Shown piece by piece: positions 1 through 5,884 of a stretch of 5,884 bases of DNA. The notes under the pieces were generated by a model. It had not been told where the DNA came from. It was given only the letters and a program-made list of their open reading frames with translations, and did no database searches. This DNA is from Gammaproteobacteria bacterium (lineage in GTDB: Bacteria > Pseudomonadota > Gammaproteobacteria > Pseudomonadales > Azotimanducaceae). The translations under genes and the position numbers were made by a program. The stretch spans positions 1 through 5,884 of the forward strand of contig JABIVN010000439.1 of assembly GCA_018667205.1 (NCBI GenBank). Reading direction: 5' to 3'. Positions within the stretch are counted from its first letter, which is position 1; each line of letters begins with the position of its first letter.

Positions 1-1175
1 AGATCGATTGCCGTAATGTCAGCCAGTTTTCCGGGTTCAAGGCTTCCGATCTGGTCCTCAAGTCCAAGGAACCGGGCGCCGTTGATGGTCATCATCTCAA
101 GGCAGGTTTGGGCGTCCAGGCTGGTTGCATCGCCGGTGGTTGCTTTTGACAGCAAGCTCGCAGACCTGGCTTCCTGAATCATATCAAGGTCGTTGTTGCT
201 AGCGGCGCCATCAGTACCGATCGCAACATTGATATTTCTTGCCCTGAGTTTTGCAACAGGACAGAAGCCCGATGCCAGTTTCATATTAGATTCGGGGCAA
301 TGAGCAACCTGCGCACCATTGGTGGCGAGTAGCTCAATTTCATCATCTCGTAGCTGAGTCATATGCACCGCCTGCAGGGATGGAGAAACGATCCCCAGTG
401 TGTTCATGCGATCAATGGGCCGTACGCCGTTATCCCGAAGGCTGTCTGTAACTTCAGTGGAGGTCTCGTGCAGGTGCAGGTGAACGGCAAGATCCAGTTG
501 TTCGGCGTATAACTGGATCTTATTAAAGGCCTTGTCAGTAACACTATAGGGAGAGTGTGGCGCAAACGCTGTGGTCACTAACGAACTGTTCTTAATGCTG
601 TCCCGGAATGCGAGGCCTTTATGTATGTGGTCGTCTTCGTTTCGTGCCCAGGCATTGGCAAACTGAAGTACGGGCATGCCTACCTGCCCGCGGAAATGCA
701 TTTGCGTCAGGGCGCGGCTTGCAGCTTCAGGGAAAAAGTAAGTGTCGGCAGCGCAGGTGGTGCCACCCATGATCATTTCCAGTGCAGCCAGACGGGTACC
801 GTCATAGACGAACTGCTCGCTGACCAGTTCGCCTTCAATAGGCCAGATCCAGTTGGTCAGCCAATCCATCATTTCTCTGTCGTCTGCGATGCCGCGCAGC
901 AGGGTCATGGCGGCATGCCCATGTGCATTGACAAAACCAGGTGTCACCAAGTGTCCCTCAAGTTTCAGTTCAGGCGCGGCCGGAAACTGTGCTGCGGCTT
1001 CTGTCTGTGGCAGCAGAGCGATAATGCGGTCACCTGCTATTACCAGGCTATGATCGAGCAATAGCGCGCCGGCGGGAATCACGGGTGCGATCCAAGTCGG
1101 TGAGATAATAGTCGGTGAAACAACCGTCGGTGAAACAACCGTCGATGAAACAACGGGCGGCGTGGCATTTGTCAT
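1..1175 (-). CDS. mtaD: 5-methylthioadenosine/S-adenosylhomocysteine deaminase, TRZ/ATZ amidohydrolase family (3' end cut off)
   Basis: The reverse strand reads open for 391 codons from the ATG at 1175 to the window edge, so the C-terminus is missing, probably about 50 residues by comparison with the usual ~440. The protein is a cytosolic metal-dependent amidohydrolase that deaminates methylthioadenosine and S-adenosylhomocysteine in nucleoside and methionine salvage. Visible landmarks are a small N-terminal beta domain (W28 to about 75), then the metal-binding NAHGHA motif (H85, H87) after VTPGF. These are followed by LLRGIADD (92-99), HLHLHE (probable ligand H234 and catalytic E237), AVHMTQL (H271), AHCPESNMKLASG (291-303) and GTDGAASNN (D322). 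The NAHGHA, AHCPESN and GTDGAASNN motifs are typical of MtaD within the larger family, although related chlorohydrolases and guanine deaminases share the fold, so the substrate is inferred. The start is supported by an AGGAG five bases upstream. Residues 8-27 form an unusual VVSPT-type tandem repeat. The gene is divergent from gyrA. Confidence 0.9.
   Translation of the reverse strand, partial: MTNATPPVVSSTVVSPTVVSPTIISPTWIAPVIPAGALLLDHSLVIAGDRIIALLPQTEAAAQFPAAPELKLEGHLVTPGFVNAHGHAAMTLLRGIADDREMMDWLTNWIWPIEGELVSEQFVYDGTRLAALEMIMGGTTCAADTYFFPEAASRALTQMHFRGQVGMPVLQFANAWARNEDDHIHKGLAFRDSIKNSSLVTTAFAPHSPYSVTDKAFNKIQLYAEQLDLAVHLHLHETSTEVTDSLRDNGVRPIDRMNTLGIVSPSLQAVHMTQLRDDEIELLATNGAQVAHCPESNMKLASGFCPVAKLRARNINVAIGTDGAASNNDLDMIQEARSASLLSKATTGDATSLDAQTCLEMMTINGARFLGLEDQIGSLEPGKLADITAID
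1096..1155 (-). repeat. Four in-frame 15-bp tandem repeats in the 5' end of mtaD
   Basis: Four consecutive 15-bp units occupy 1096-1110, 1111-1125, 1126-1140 and 1141-1155. On the plus strand the two middle units are identical (GTCGGTGAAACAACC), and the outer ones differ by one to a few bases. On the coding strand they give the pentapeptides VVSST, VVSPT, VVSPT and IISPT (residues 8-27), directly before W28, where the conserved part of the family begins. The near-identity at DNA level suggests recent tandem duplication or slippage. The Ser/Thr/Pro/Val composition suggests a flexible non-catalytic extension; that is inference. Confidence 0.9.
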
Positions 1176-1180
1176 TGGCG

Positions 1181-1185
1181 CTCCT
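1181..1185 (-). promoter_or_regulatory. Ribosome binding site of mtaD
   Basis: The reverse strand reads AGGAG followed by five bases (CGCCA) and then the ATG at 1175. This is a strong Shine-Dalgarno match at good spacing. It decides the start upstream of the pentapeptide repeats, so the repeats belong to the protein rather than to the leader. Confidence 0.75.
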
Positions 1186-1234
1186 GCTGACAGATGGTGT
1201 TTTTCCTTGTGCCCCTTTGGGCATACTTGGTGGC

Positions 1235-1240
1235 ATTATA
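1235..1240 (-). promoter_or_regulatory. Probable -10 element of the mtaD promoter
   Basis: The reverse strand has a perfect TATAAT here. Transcription would begin near 1228, giving a leader of about 53 bases before the mtaD ATG. No good -35 lies at 16-18 bp; the nearest weak candidate is TGGTAA (plus positions 1260-1265) at 19 bp. The predicted leader starts just before a 5-bp hairpin (TGCCC/GGGCA, 1210-1223). The assignment rests on the hexamer and its position only. Confidence 0.45.
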
Positions 1241-1502
1241 CCTGTCTTCTGCGGGAGAGTTACCAGCTTGATTTCAGCCTATATTCAGGTGCAAATAACA
1301 GCCCTAATATTTTAGTAATTTCAACAACTTATGAGACGGCAGGAGCCACAAAACTAATGTGAATGGGGGCTATCTTGTGGTAAGATTGGTCGCTTGGTTA
1401 GTGGGGCCCTGAATGCGGCAGTTGCAGTAGTTTTTAATTGCTGAAAGTCAGGGAAATCTTGTTGTTAACCTTAATGAAGAGCGTCGCTAAGTGGCCGCTA
1501 GG

Positions 1503-1533
1503 TTGAGATAAAAGAAGTTATCCCGCGCATTAT
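1503..1533 (+). promoter_or_regulatory. Weak candidate promoter for gyrA
   Basis: TTGAGA (1503-1508, five of six matches to the sigma-70 -35 hexamer) is followed after 19 bp by CATTAT (1528-1533, four of six to the -10 hexamer). The spacing is longer than ideal. A start near 1540 would leave a leader of about 90 bases before the gyrA ATG. The extended -10 at 1378-1386 is an alternative, and neither is convincing. Confidence 0.22.
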
Positions 1534-1614
1534 TTGATTCGACAACCGACCTGCTGATGATGTCATTGGTGGCATGGGGCCGTTCGGAAAAAAATAATGT
1601 GACGGTGTGATTAC

Positions 1615-1618
1615 AGGA
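1615..1618 (+). promoter_or_regulatory. AGGA motif upstream of gyrA, relevant to start choice
   Basis: AGGA lies four bases before a TTG (1623) and 13 bases before the in-frame ATG (1632). A weaker GAAG (1625-1628) lies three bases before the ATG. The spacing therefore fits the TTG slightly better, whereas family N-terminal length and start-codon preference favour the ATG. Confidence 0.35.
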
Positions 1619-1631
1619 TAAATTGAAGCAA

Positions 1632-4214
1632 ATGTCAGAGTCCGACCACGAAGAAATCAGCACGATAAATATTGAGGACGAGCTCAAGCAGTCCTACCTT
1701 GACTATGCAATGAGCGTAATCGTCGGCAGGGCGCTGCCGGATGTCCGTGATGGGTTGAAACCTGTTCACCGCCGCGTGCTGTATGCCATGAGTGTTCTGA
1801 ATAACGCCTACAACCGTTCTTATATGAAATCCGCGAGGATCGTGGGCGATGTCATTGGTAAATACCATCCCCATGGAGATACTGCGGCCTACGATACTAT
1901 CGTCCGAATGGCCCAGAGCTTTTCCATGCGATATCCGCTGGTTGATGGGCAGGGAAATTTCGGTTCGCTTGACGGCGATAGTGCGGCCGCCATGCGTTAT
2001 ACAGAAATACGTATGGAAAAGATCTCACATGAATTGCTGGCTGACCTGGATAAAGAAACAGTCGAATTCGTTGATAACTACGATGGCACGTTGCAAATGC
2101 CTGAAGTGCTGCCTGCCAGGCTGCCGAACCTGCTGATTAATGGTTCAAGCGGTATCGCTGTTGGTATGGCGACAAACATTCCGCCACATAACCTGACCGA
2201 AGTCATCAACGGGTGCCTTGCTCTGATAGACAACCCGGAACTTACCGTCGATGAACTGATGGTGTTTATTCCAGGGCCGGATTTCCCGACCATGGGAATT
2301 ATTAATGGCCGTGGAGGTATCGTTCAAGCTTATAGAACCGGCCGTGGGCGAATTCAGGTGCGGTCACGCTGCGAGATTATCGCGGACGAAAAGTCCGGTA
2401 AAGAAACTATTATTATCAAAGAGATTCCTTACCAGGTTAACCGCGCCCGCTTGATCGAAAAGATCGCCGAGTTGGTAAGGGATAAAAAGATTGAAGGCAT
2501 CACGGAGCTTCGTGATGAATCCTCTACAGACACGCGCATCGTGATCGAATTACGTCGGGGTGAAGTGGGCGAGGTGACGCTGAATAATCTTTACGCGCAG
2601 ACGCAACTACAAACCGTTTTTGGTATCAACATCGTCGCGTTGGTTGAAGGTGAGCCAAAGGTACTGAACCTGAAAGACGTGCTGGAACAGTTTGTCCTGC
2701 ACCGTCGTGAGGTGGTTACTCGCCGTACCGTGTATTTGTTACGTAAGGCAAGGACACGAGGCCATGTGCTTGAAGGTCTGGCGGTTGCGCTCTCTAATAT
2801 CGATCCAGTGATTGAACTGATTAAGAGCTCTGACAATGCAGCCGAAGCGCGTGAAAAGTTGGTAGCCCGGTCTTGGCGATCTGAAAATGTCATACAGATG
2901 CTGGAAAAAGCAGGCCCCAACGCCGCCAAACCGGCCGAGTTGGATGAAGCTTATGGTCTTAAGGACGATGGCAGCTACTTCCTGTCACCGGATCAGGCTC
3001 AGGCAATTCTTGAGATGCGTCTCAACCGGTTGACTGGCCTTGAGCAGGGTCGCCTGCTGGACGAATACAAAGAGATTATTGGCAATATATCCGAGCTCTT
3101 GGAAATCCTGGGAAGCCAAAGTCGATTGATGGAGATCATTCGCGAGGAGTTAGTTGAAATACGCGACGAGTACGGCGATGAGCGTCAGACAGTCATCATA
3201 GAGACCATGGAAGACCTGACCATGGAAGACATGATTCCGGAGCAGGACATGGTTGTTACGCTATCTCATGGTGGCTACGCGAAAACTCAACCGCTGGATA
3301 CCTACCGCGCTCAGCGGCGTGGTGGGCGGGGCAAGACTGCCAGTACTGTTAAGGACGAGGATTACATTGATCACCTGATGGTTGCGAATACTCACGACAC
3401 CATCCTGTGTTTTACCAATTTGGGTAAAGTGTTTTGGTTGCGAGTCTTTCAGATCCCACCGGCCAGTCGAACGGCCAGGGGCCGTCCGGTCATTAATATT
3501 CTGCCGCTGGATAAAGACGAAAAAATTACCGCAATGCTCCCGGTACACGAGTACACAGAAAATGAGTTCATTTTCATGGTGACCTTGAACGGCACCGTCA
3601 AGAAAACGCCACTGATGGATTTCTCACGTCAGCGAAGCACCGGGCTAATCGCGATCGAACTGGAAGAAGGCAACACACTGGTTAGCGCAGCCATTACTGA
3701 CGGCACCCGTGACGTCATGTTGTTTGGCTCCGGGGGTAAAGTTATCCGGTTCAAGGAATCAGACGTTCGTGCGATGGGTCGAACGGCTCGCGGCGTTCGT
3801 GGTATCAAGCTGAAAGCTGGCCAGAAGGTGATTTCTCTGATGATTCCTGATGACGATGGGCTTGTCCTGATTGCCAGCCACAAAGGCTACGGCAAGCGGA
3901 GCAGTATAGAAGAGTACTCGGTGATTGGTCGCGGTGGCCAGGGCGTTATTGGTATGAAAACCAGCGAGCGCAACGGCGATGTGGTCGGTGCAGTGCAGGT
4001 GTTCCCCGGGGATGAAGCTATTCTGATCAGTGACAAGGGCACGCTAGTTCGTATTCCAACAGATCAGGTCTCCATTCAGGGGCGAAATACTCAGGGCGTT
4101 CGATTGATCAACCTGACCCGTGATGAGCATTTGGTTGGCATGGCGGCAGTCGACGAAATTGAAGGTGTTGAATTTGATGATGCTGATGCTGATGAAGAAG
4201 ACGGGGCGGAGTAA
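1632..4214 (+). CDS. gyrA: DNA gyrase subunit A
   Basis: This is the 860-residue breakage-reunion subunit of DNA gyrase (A2B2 with GyrB), which introduces negative supercoils using ATP. E. coli GyrA has 875 residues. The N-terminal winged-helix region has the conserved [16 protein letters not shown] and [10 protein letters not shown] stretches, and the catalytic tyrosine is Y123 in AMRYTE. The quinolone-determining region spans about 68-107, with T84 and D88 at the positions of E. coli S83 and D87. The tower and coiled-coil region runs to about 500. The C-terminal pinwheel shows six blade repeats beginning near residues 541, 591, 646, 694, 744 and 796. The GyrA box QRRGGRG is at 561-567, which distinguishes it from ParC. 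An acidic tail ends the protein. The ATG is chosen because it gives an N-terminus of about the E. coli length; a TTG at 1623 would add three residues (MKQ). The gene reads intact, with no frameshift. Confidence 0.98.
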   Translation: MSESDHEEISTINIEDELKQSYLDYAMSVIVGRALPDVRDGLKPVHRRVLYAMSVLNNAYNRSYMKSARIVGDVIGKYHPHGDTAAYDTIVRMAQSFSMRYPLVDGQGNFGSLDGDSAAAMRYTEIRMEKISHELLADLDKETVEFVDNYDGTLQMPEVLPARLPNLLINGSSGIAVGMATNIPPHNLTEVINGCLALIDNPELTVDELMVFIPGPDFPTMGIINGRGGIVQAYRTGRGRIQVRSRCEIIADEKSGKETIIIKEIPYQVNRARLIEKIAELVRDKKIEGITELRDESSTDTRIVIELRRGEVGEVTLNNLYAQTQLQTVFGINIVALVEGEPKVLNLKDVLEQFVLHRREVVTRRTVYLLRKARTRGHVLEGLAVALSNIDPVIELIKSSDNAAEAREKLVARSWRSENVIQMLEKAGPNAAKPAELDEAYGLKDDGSYFLSPDQAQAILEMRLNRLTGLEQGRLLDEYKEIIGNISELLEILGSQSRLMEIIREELVEIRDEYGDERQTVIIETMEDLTMEDMIPEQDMVVTLSHGGYAKTQPLDTYRAQRRGGRGKTASTVKDEDYIDHLMVANTHDTILCFTNLGKVFWLRVFQIPPASRTARGRPVINILPLDKDEKITAMLPVHEYTENEFIFMVTLNGTVKKTPLMDFSRQRSTGLIAIELEEGNTLVSAAITDGTRDVMLFGSGGKVIRFKESDVRAMGRTARGVRGIKLKAGQKVISLMIPDDDGLVLIASHKGYGKRSSIEEYSVIGRGGQGVIGMKTSERNGDVVGAVQVFPGDEAILISDKGTLVRIPTDQVSIQGRNTQGVRLINLTRDEHLVGMAAVDEIEGVEFDDADADEEDGAE

Positions 4215-4236
4215 AATACGAGTCATGTGATGACTC

Positions 4237-4284
4237 AGGACTGGTATTATTCAGGGCTGGTATTACTAAGGACTATTTTGTTAA
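4237..4284 (+). repeat. Imperfect 16-bp tandem repeat, about three units
   Basis: Units at 4237-4252 and 4253-4268 match at 13 of 16 positions (AGGACTGGTATTATTC and AGGGCTGGTATTACTA). A third, more diverged unit at 4269-4284 keeps the AGGACT start. The repeat lies directly after the post-gyrA hairpin. No function is evident. Confidence 0.55.
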
Positions 4285-4330
4285 ATGTCGCATTAGCCTG
4301 AAAGCTAAGTGTGGCTAAATTGAGCCTTGA

Positions 4331-4372
4331 TTTTATTAAGGTAGATTTGTTAAGGCCCCTTTATTAAAGCAG
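4331..4372 (+). repeat. Degenerate 14-bp repeat with TTAAGG core, three units
   Basis: TTAAGG, TTAAGG and TTAAAG occur at 4336, 4350 and 4364, exactly 14 bp apart, each preceded by a T-rich stretch. The units are TTTTATTAAGGTAG, ATTTGTTAAGGCCC and CTTTATTAAAGCAG. The last ends 19 bases before the pheA ATG, so the array makes up most of the pheA translation-initiation leader. It may be a decayed tandem duplication or a run of protein-binding sites. The sequence does not decide between them. Confidence 0.45.
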
Positions 4373-4391
4373 TTTAACCCGATCCTGAAAA

Positions 4392-5501
4392 ATGACTGAT
4401 TCTGACAAAACATCCAGCCTTAGTGATCTGCGCAACCGGATCGATCAGCTCGACACTGAAATACTAGCGAAGCTGAACGAACGTGCGGGCTGCGCGCTAG
4501 ATGTTGCAGAAGTAAAGCTCCGGGAATCCGGTGGCGAGGTGCCGGTGTTCTACCGTCCAGAACGTGAAGCGCAAGTCCTGCGCAGAATGTCCGAGCTTAA
4601 CCAGGGCCCGCTGTCCAGCGAGAAAGTCACGCAGGTTTATCGGCAGATTATGTCTGCCTGCCTGGCGCTTGAGGAACCCTTAAAGGTGGCGTACCTTGGT
4701 CCTCAAGGCACTTTTACCCAGATGGCGACACTCAAGCAATTCGGCGACTCTGTTGTAGGCATGCCATTGGTCACGGTTGACGATGTTTTCCGCGAAGTCA
4801 CTTCTGAATCTTGCCATTACGGTGTTGTTCCGGTAGAAAATTCAACGGAAGGCGTGATTAACCATACCTTGGACAACTTTCTTGATTCTAATCTACGTAT
4901 TTGTGGTGAGGTAGAAATCAGGGTCCACCATCACCTGATGGTGTCGCCAGAAGCAACCGGCGAAATAAAACGAATCTACTCCCATCAGCAGACTCTGGGT
5001 CAGTGTCGTCGTTGGCTGAATGGCCATTATCCAAACGTGGAGCGACTCACCGCTTCCAGTAATGCAGAGGCTGCCAGAAGGGTCGCGGAAGAAAAAGACG
5101 CTGCTGCTATTGCCGGTGAAATGGCGGCAGAAATTTATGGTCTGGATATCCTGTCCGGGCAGATTGAAGACGAGGCAGATAACACGACGCGGTTTATTGT
5201 CGTCGGTCGAGAGGACATTGGGCCCAGCGGCAACGACAAGACATCAATCGTTGTCTCTACGCACAACCAGCCCGGGGCGTTATACAAGCTGCTGGAACCA
5301 TTTCACAGGTATGGCGTTTCGCTGACGTCTATCGAAACACGTCCATCCCGCACGGGCATGTGGTCATATGTTTTTTTCATTGATTTCGATGGCCACAAAG
5401 ACGATGAACTTATTCAGACTGTCCTTGGCGAAATTGATTCCGACGCACTGGAAGTCAAGATGCTGGGCAGTTACCCGCGAGCAATTAGTCACTCAAAATA
5501 G
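4392..5501 (+). CDS. pheA: Bifunctional chorismate mutase/prephenate dehydratase (P-protein)
   Basis: This 369-residue cytosolic enzyme makes prephenate from chorismate and then phenylpyruvate, the committed branch to phenylalanine. Residues about 8-95 are an AroQ chorismate mutase. R14, R31, K42, R58 and E59 align with E. coli R11, R28, K39, R51 and E52, and E94 stands at the Q88 position. Residues about 98-272 are the prephenate dehydratase, with YLGPQGTFTQ (101-110), PVENSTEG (147-154), HQQTLGQC (198-205) and the catalytic-site NTTRF (264-268). Residues about 284-365 are an ACT domain with GALY (295-298) and ETRP (315-318), variants of the GALV and ESRP phenylalanine-binding motifs, so feedback inhibition by phenylalanine is likely. 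Length is normal for the family. An in-frame TGA at 4386 excludes a longer N-terminus, yet no clear Shine-Dalgarno precedes the ATG. The stop is 15 bp from hisC, suggesting co-transcription. Confidence 0.97.
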   Translation: MTDSDKTSSLSDLRNRIDQLDTEILAKLNERAGCALDVAEVKLRESGGEVPVFYRPEREAQVLRRMSELNQGPLSSEKVTQVYRQIMSACLALEEPLKVAYLGPQGTFTQMATLKQFGDSVVGMPLVTVDDVFREVTSESCHYGVVPVENSTEGVINHTLDNFLDSNLRICGEVEIRVHHHLMVSPEATGEIKRIYSHQQTLGQCRRWLNGHYPNVERLTASSNAEAARRVAEEKDAAAIAGEMAAEIYGLDILSGQIEDEADNTTRFIVVGREDIGPSGNDKTSIVVSTHNQPGALYKLLEPFHRYGVSLTSIETRPSRTGMWSYVFFIDFDGHKDDELIQTVLGEIDSDALEVKMLGSYPRAISHSK

Positions 5502-5506
5502 GAAGG
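5500..5506 (+). promoter_or_regulatory. Ribosome binding site of hisC overlapping the pheA stop
   Basis: AGGAAGG begins inside the pheA TAG stop codon and lies ten bases before the hisC ATG at 5517. The overlap suggests that the two genes are read from one transcript and may be translationally linked. The motif sits in a small near-palindrome, GGAAG-G-CTTCC (5501-5511). Confidence 0.6.
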
Positions 5507-5516
5507 CTTCCGAATA

Positions 5517-5884
5517 ATGGTCGATTTTTTAACACTGGCGCAGCCCGGCATTACTGAGCTGTCTCCTTATCAACCTGGAAAGCCAGTAGAGGAGCTTGAG
5601 CGAGAACTCGGTATCGCCGATATCATCAAACTTGCCAGCAATGAAAACCCACTAGGTCCTTCGCTGGCTGTCACAGAAAGTATTTCCGGCCTGTTGGGCG
5701 ATCTGGCGCGCTACCCGGATGGCAGTGCCTACCAGTTAAAGGATAAATTGCAGGCCAGACTCGGCATTGATCCCGCCACGGTCACTGTGGGTAATGGTTC
5801 CAATGATGTGCTCGAGTTGATTGCCAGGGTGTTTCTGGGGCCTGGGCTGGAATCGATTGTTTCAGAGCATTCTTTTGTCGTTTA
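5517..5884 (+). CDS. hisC: Histidinol-phosphate/aromatic aminotransferase, HisC family (3' end cut off)
   Basis: The open frame runs 122 codons to the window edge, about one third of a usual ~360-370-residue protein. This is a PLP-dependent fold-type I aminotransferase. Visible family motifs are LSPYQPGKP (15-23), IIKLASNENPLGP (36-48, substrate-binding segment), RYPDG (65-69) and VGNGSNDVLELI (91-102), where the GNGSND loop contacts the PLP phosphate. The catalytic lysine lies beyond the window. The family converts imidazole-acetol phosphate to histidinol phosphate. Members placed directly after pheA, such as the Pseudomonas hisC2 copy, are thought to serve phenylalanine/tyrosine transamination. 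The pheA linkage favours such a role here, but whether this is the only HisC in the genome cannot be seen. The start is supported by AGGAAGG ten bases upstream. Confidence 0.93.
   Translation, partial: MVDFLTLAQPGITELSPYQPGKPVEELERELGIADIIKLASNENPLGPSLAVTESISGLLGDLARYPDGSAYQLKDKLQARLGIDPATVTVGNGSNDVLELIARVFLGPGLESIVSEHSFVV

Larger units (their letters stand above)
1176..1631. other. Divergent intergenic region between mtaD and gyrA
   Basis: About 455 bases separate two divergent start codons. The short open frames that cross it have no recognisable protein features and no consistent ribosome binding sites, so I regard it as non-coding. It holds the mtaD ribosome binding site and -10 element on the left. 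For gyrA there are only weak sigma-70-like candidates: an extended -10 (TGG then TAAGAT) at 1378-1386 with no clear -35, and TTGAGA...CATTAT at 1503-1533. No tRNA-like fold, riboswitch or terminator was recognised. In Pseudomonas, mtnA sits at about this place (from memory), but no remnant of it can be read here. Confidence 0.6.
4215..4391. other. A+T-rich spacer between gyrA and pheA
   Basis: These 177 bases lie where serC is found in Pseudomonas-type clusters (from memory), but they hold no remnant that I can read. They contain a 6-bp hairpin just after the gyrA stop (GAGTCA/TGACTC, 4220-4236, loop TGTGA) with no T-run after it. They also contain two sets of degenerate short repeats and a weak promoter-like pair, TTGAGC (4320-4325) and TAGATT (4342-4347) at 16 bp. 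With no convincing terminator, read-through from gyrA into pheA is possible. A weak internal promoter is also possible. Confidence 0.5.

Noticed and set aside
621..1064. Open frame of 147 codons on the plus strand
   Set aside because: It lies wholly antisense to the well-supported mtaD reading frame and its translation has no recognisable domain.
1115..1362. Overlapping short plus-strand frames across the mtaD start and the intergenic region
   Set aside because: They overlap the mtaD 5' end and its repeat, have no ribosome binding site and show no protein-like conservation features.
1487..1687. Minus-strand frame of 66 codons across the gyrA start
   Set aside because: It runs antisense into conserved gyrA codons and its Ser/Asn-rich translation shows no family motif, so it is a chance frame.
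2591..2929. 112-codon minus-strand frame inside gyrA, and similar shorter ones
   Set aside because: Antisense shadows of gyrA codon usage; the plus-strand frame is unambiguously GyrA.
4220..4236. Hairpin after the gyrA stop as a Rho-independent terminator
   Set aside because: The stem is only six base pairs, only half G+C, and no T-run follows it.
4327..4355. TTGATT...TTAAGG as a pheA promoter
   Set aside because: TTAAGG is a poor -10 match and is part of the 14-bp repeat. The neighbouring TTGAGC/TAGATT pair is only slightly better.
5020..5325. 101-codon plus-strand frame inside pheA
   Set aside because: It is out of frame within the conserved dehydratase and ACT regions of PheA, and so a shadow.
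1..5884. A hidden novel system, CRISPR array, prophage or insertion sequence
   Set aside because: The whole window is accounted for by four housekeeping genes and two short spacers. The only repeats are 14-16 bp tandem units without spacers, and no transposase, integrase or terminal inverted repeat was seen.

Overview
The window is ordinary chromosomal housekeeping DNA, most likely from a marine-type gammaproteobacterium related to the Pseudomonas/Marinobacter/Cellvibrio branch. The base composition is moderate, close to half G+C by eye. The GyrA and PheA proteins look gammaproteobacterial. The cluster gyrA-pheA-hisC, with a TRZ/ATZ-family deaminase upstream, resembles the Pseudomonas gyrA-serC-pheA-hisC2 neighbourhood. 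The genus cannot be fixed from the sequence alone. I found no RNA gene, mobile element, CRISPR array or phage gene, and no convincing new biological system.

Layout: positions 1-1175 (minus strand) hold most of a 5-methylthioadenosine/S-adenosylhomocysteine deaminase gene (mtaD-like), whose 3' end is cut off by the window. Its N-terminus carries an in-frame 15-bp tandem repeat. Positions 1176-1631 are a divergent intergenic region with a good -10 element for the deaminase gene and only weak promoter candidates for gyrA. Positions 1632-4214 (plus) encode a complete DNA gyrase subunit A. Positions 4215-4391 are an A+T-rich spacer with two sets of degenerate short repeats. Positions 4392-5501 (plus) encode a complete bifunctional chorismate mutase/prephenate dehydratase (PheA, P-protein). 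Positions 5517-5884 (plus) are the first 122 codons of a HisC-type aminotransferase, cut by the window end.

How the genes work together: PheA converts chorismate to phenylpyruvate. The HisC-type transaminase downstream, only 15 bp away, is well placed to aminate phenylpyruvate to phenylalanine, besides or instead of its histidine-pathway role. GyrA is an unrelated housekeeping topoisomerase subunit that often lies at the head of this cluster. The deaminase salvages methylthioadenosine/S-adenosylhomocysteine and is transcribed away from the rest. Compared with the Pseudomonas arrangement as I remember it, serC is missing between gyrA and pheA, and mtnA is missing between the deaminase gene and gyrA. 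The most distinctive local sequence features are the three sets of short (14-16 bp) tandem repeats, one coding and two in the gyrA-pheA spacer.
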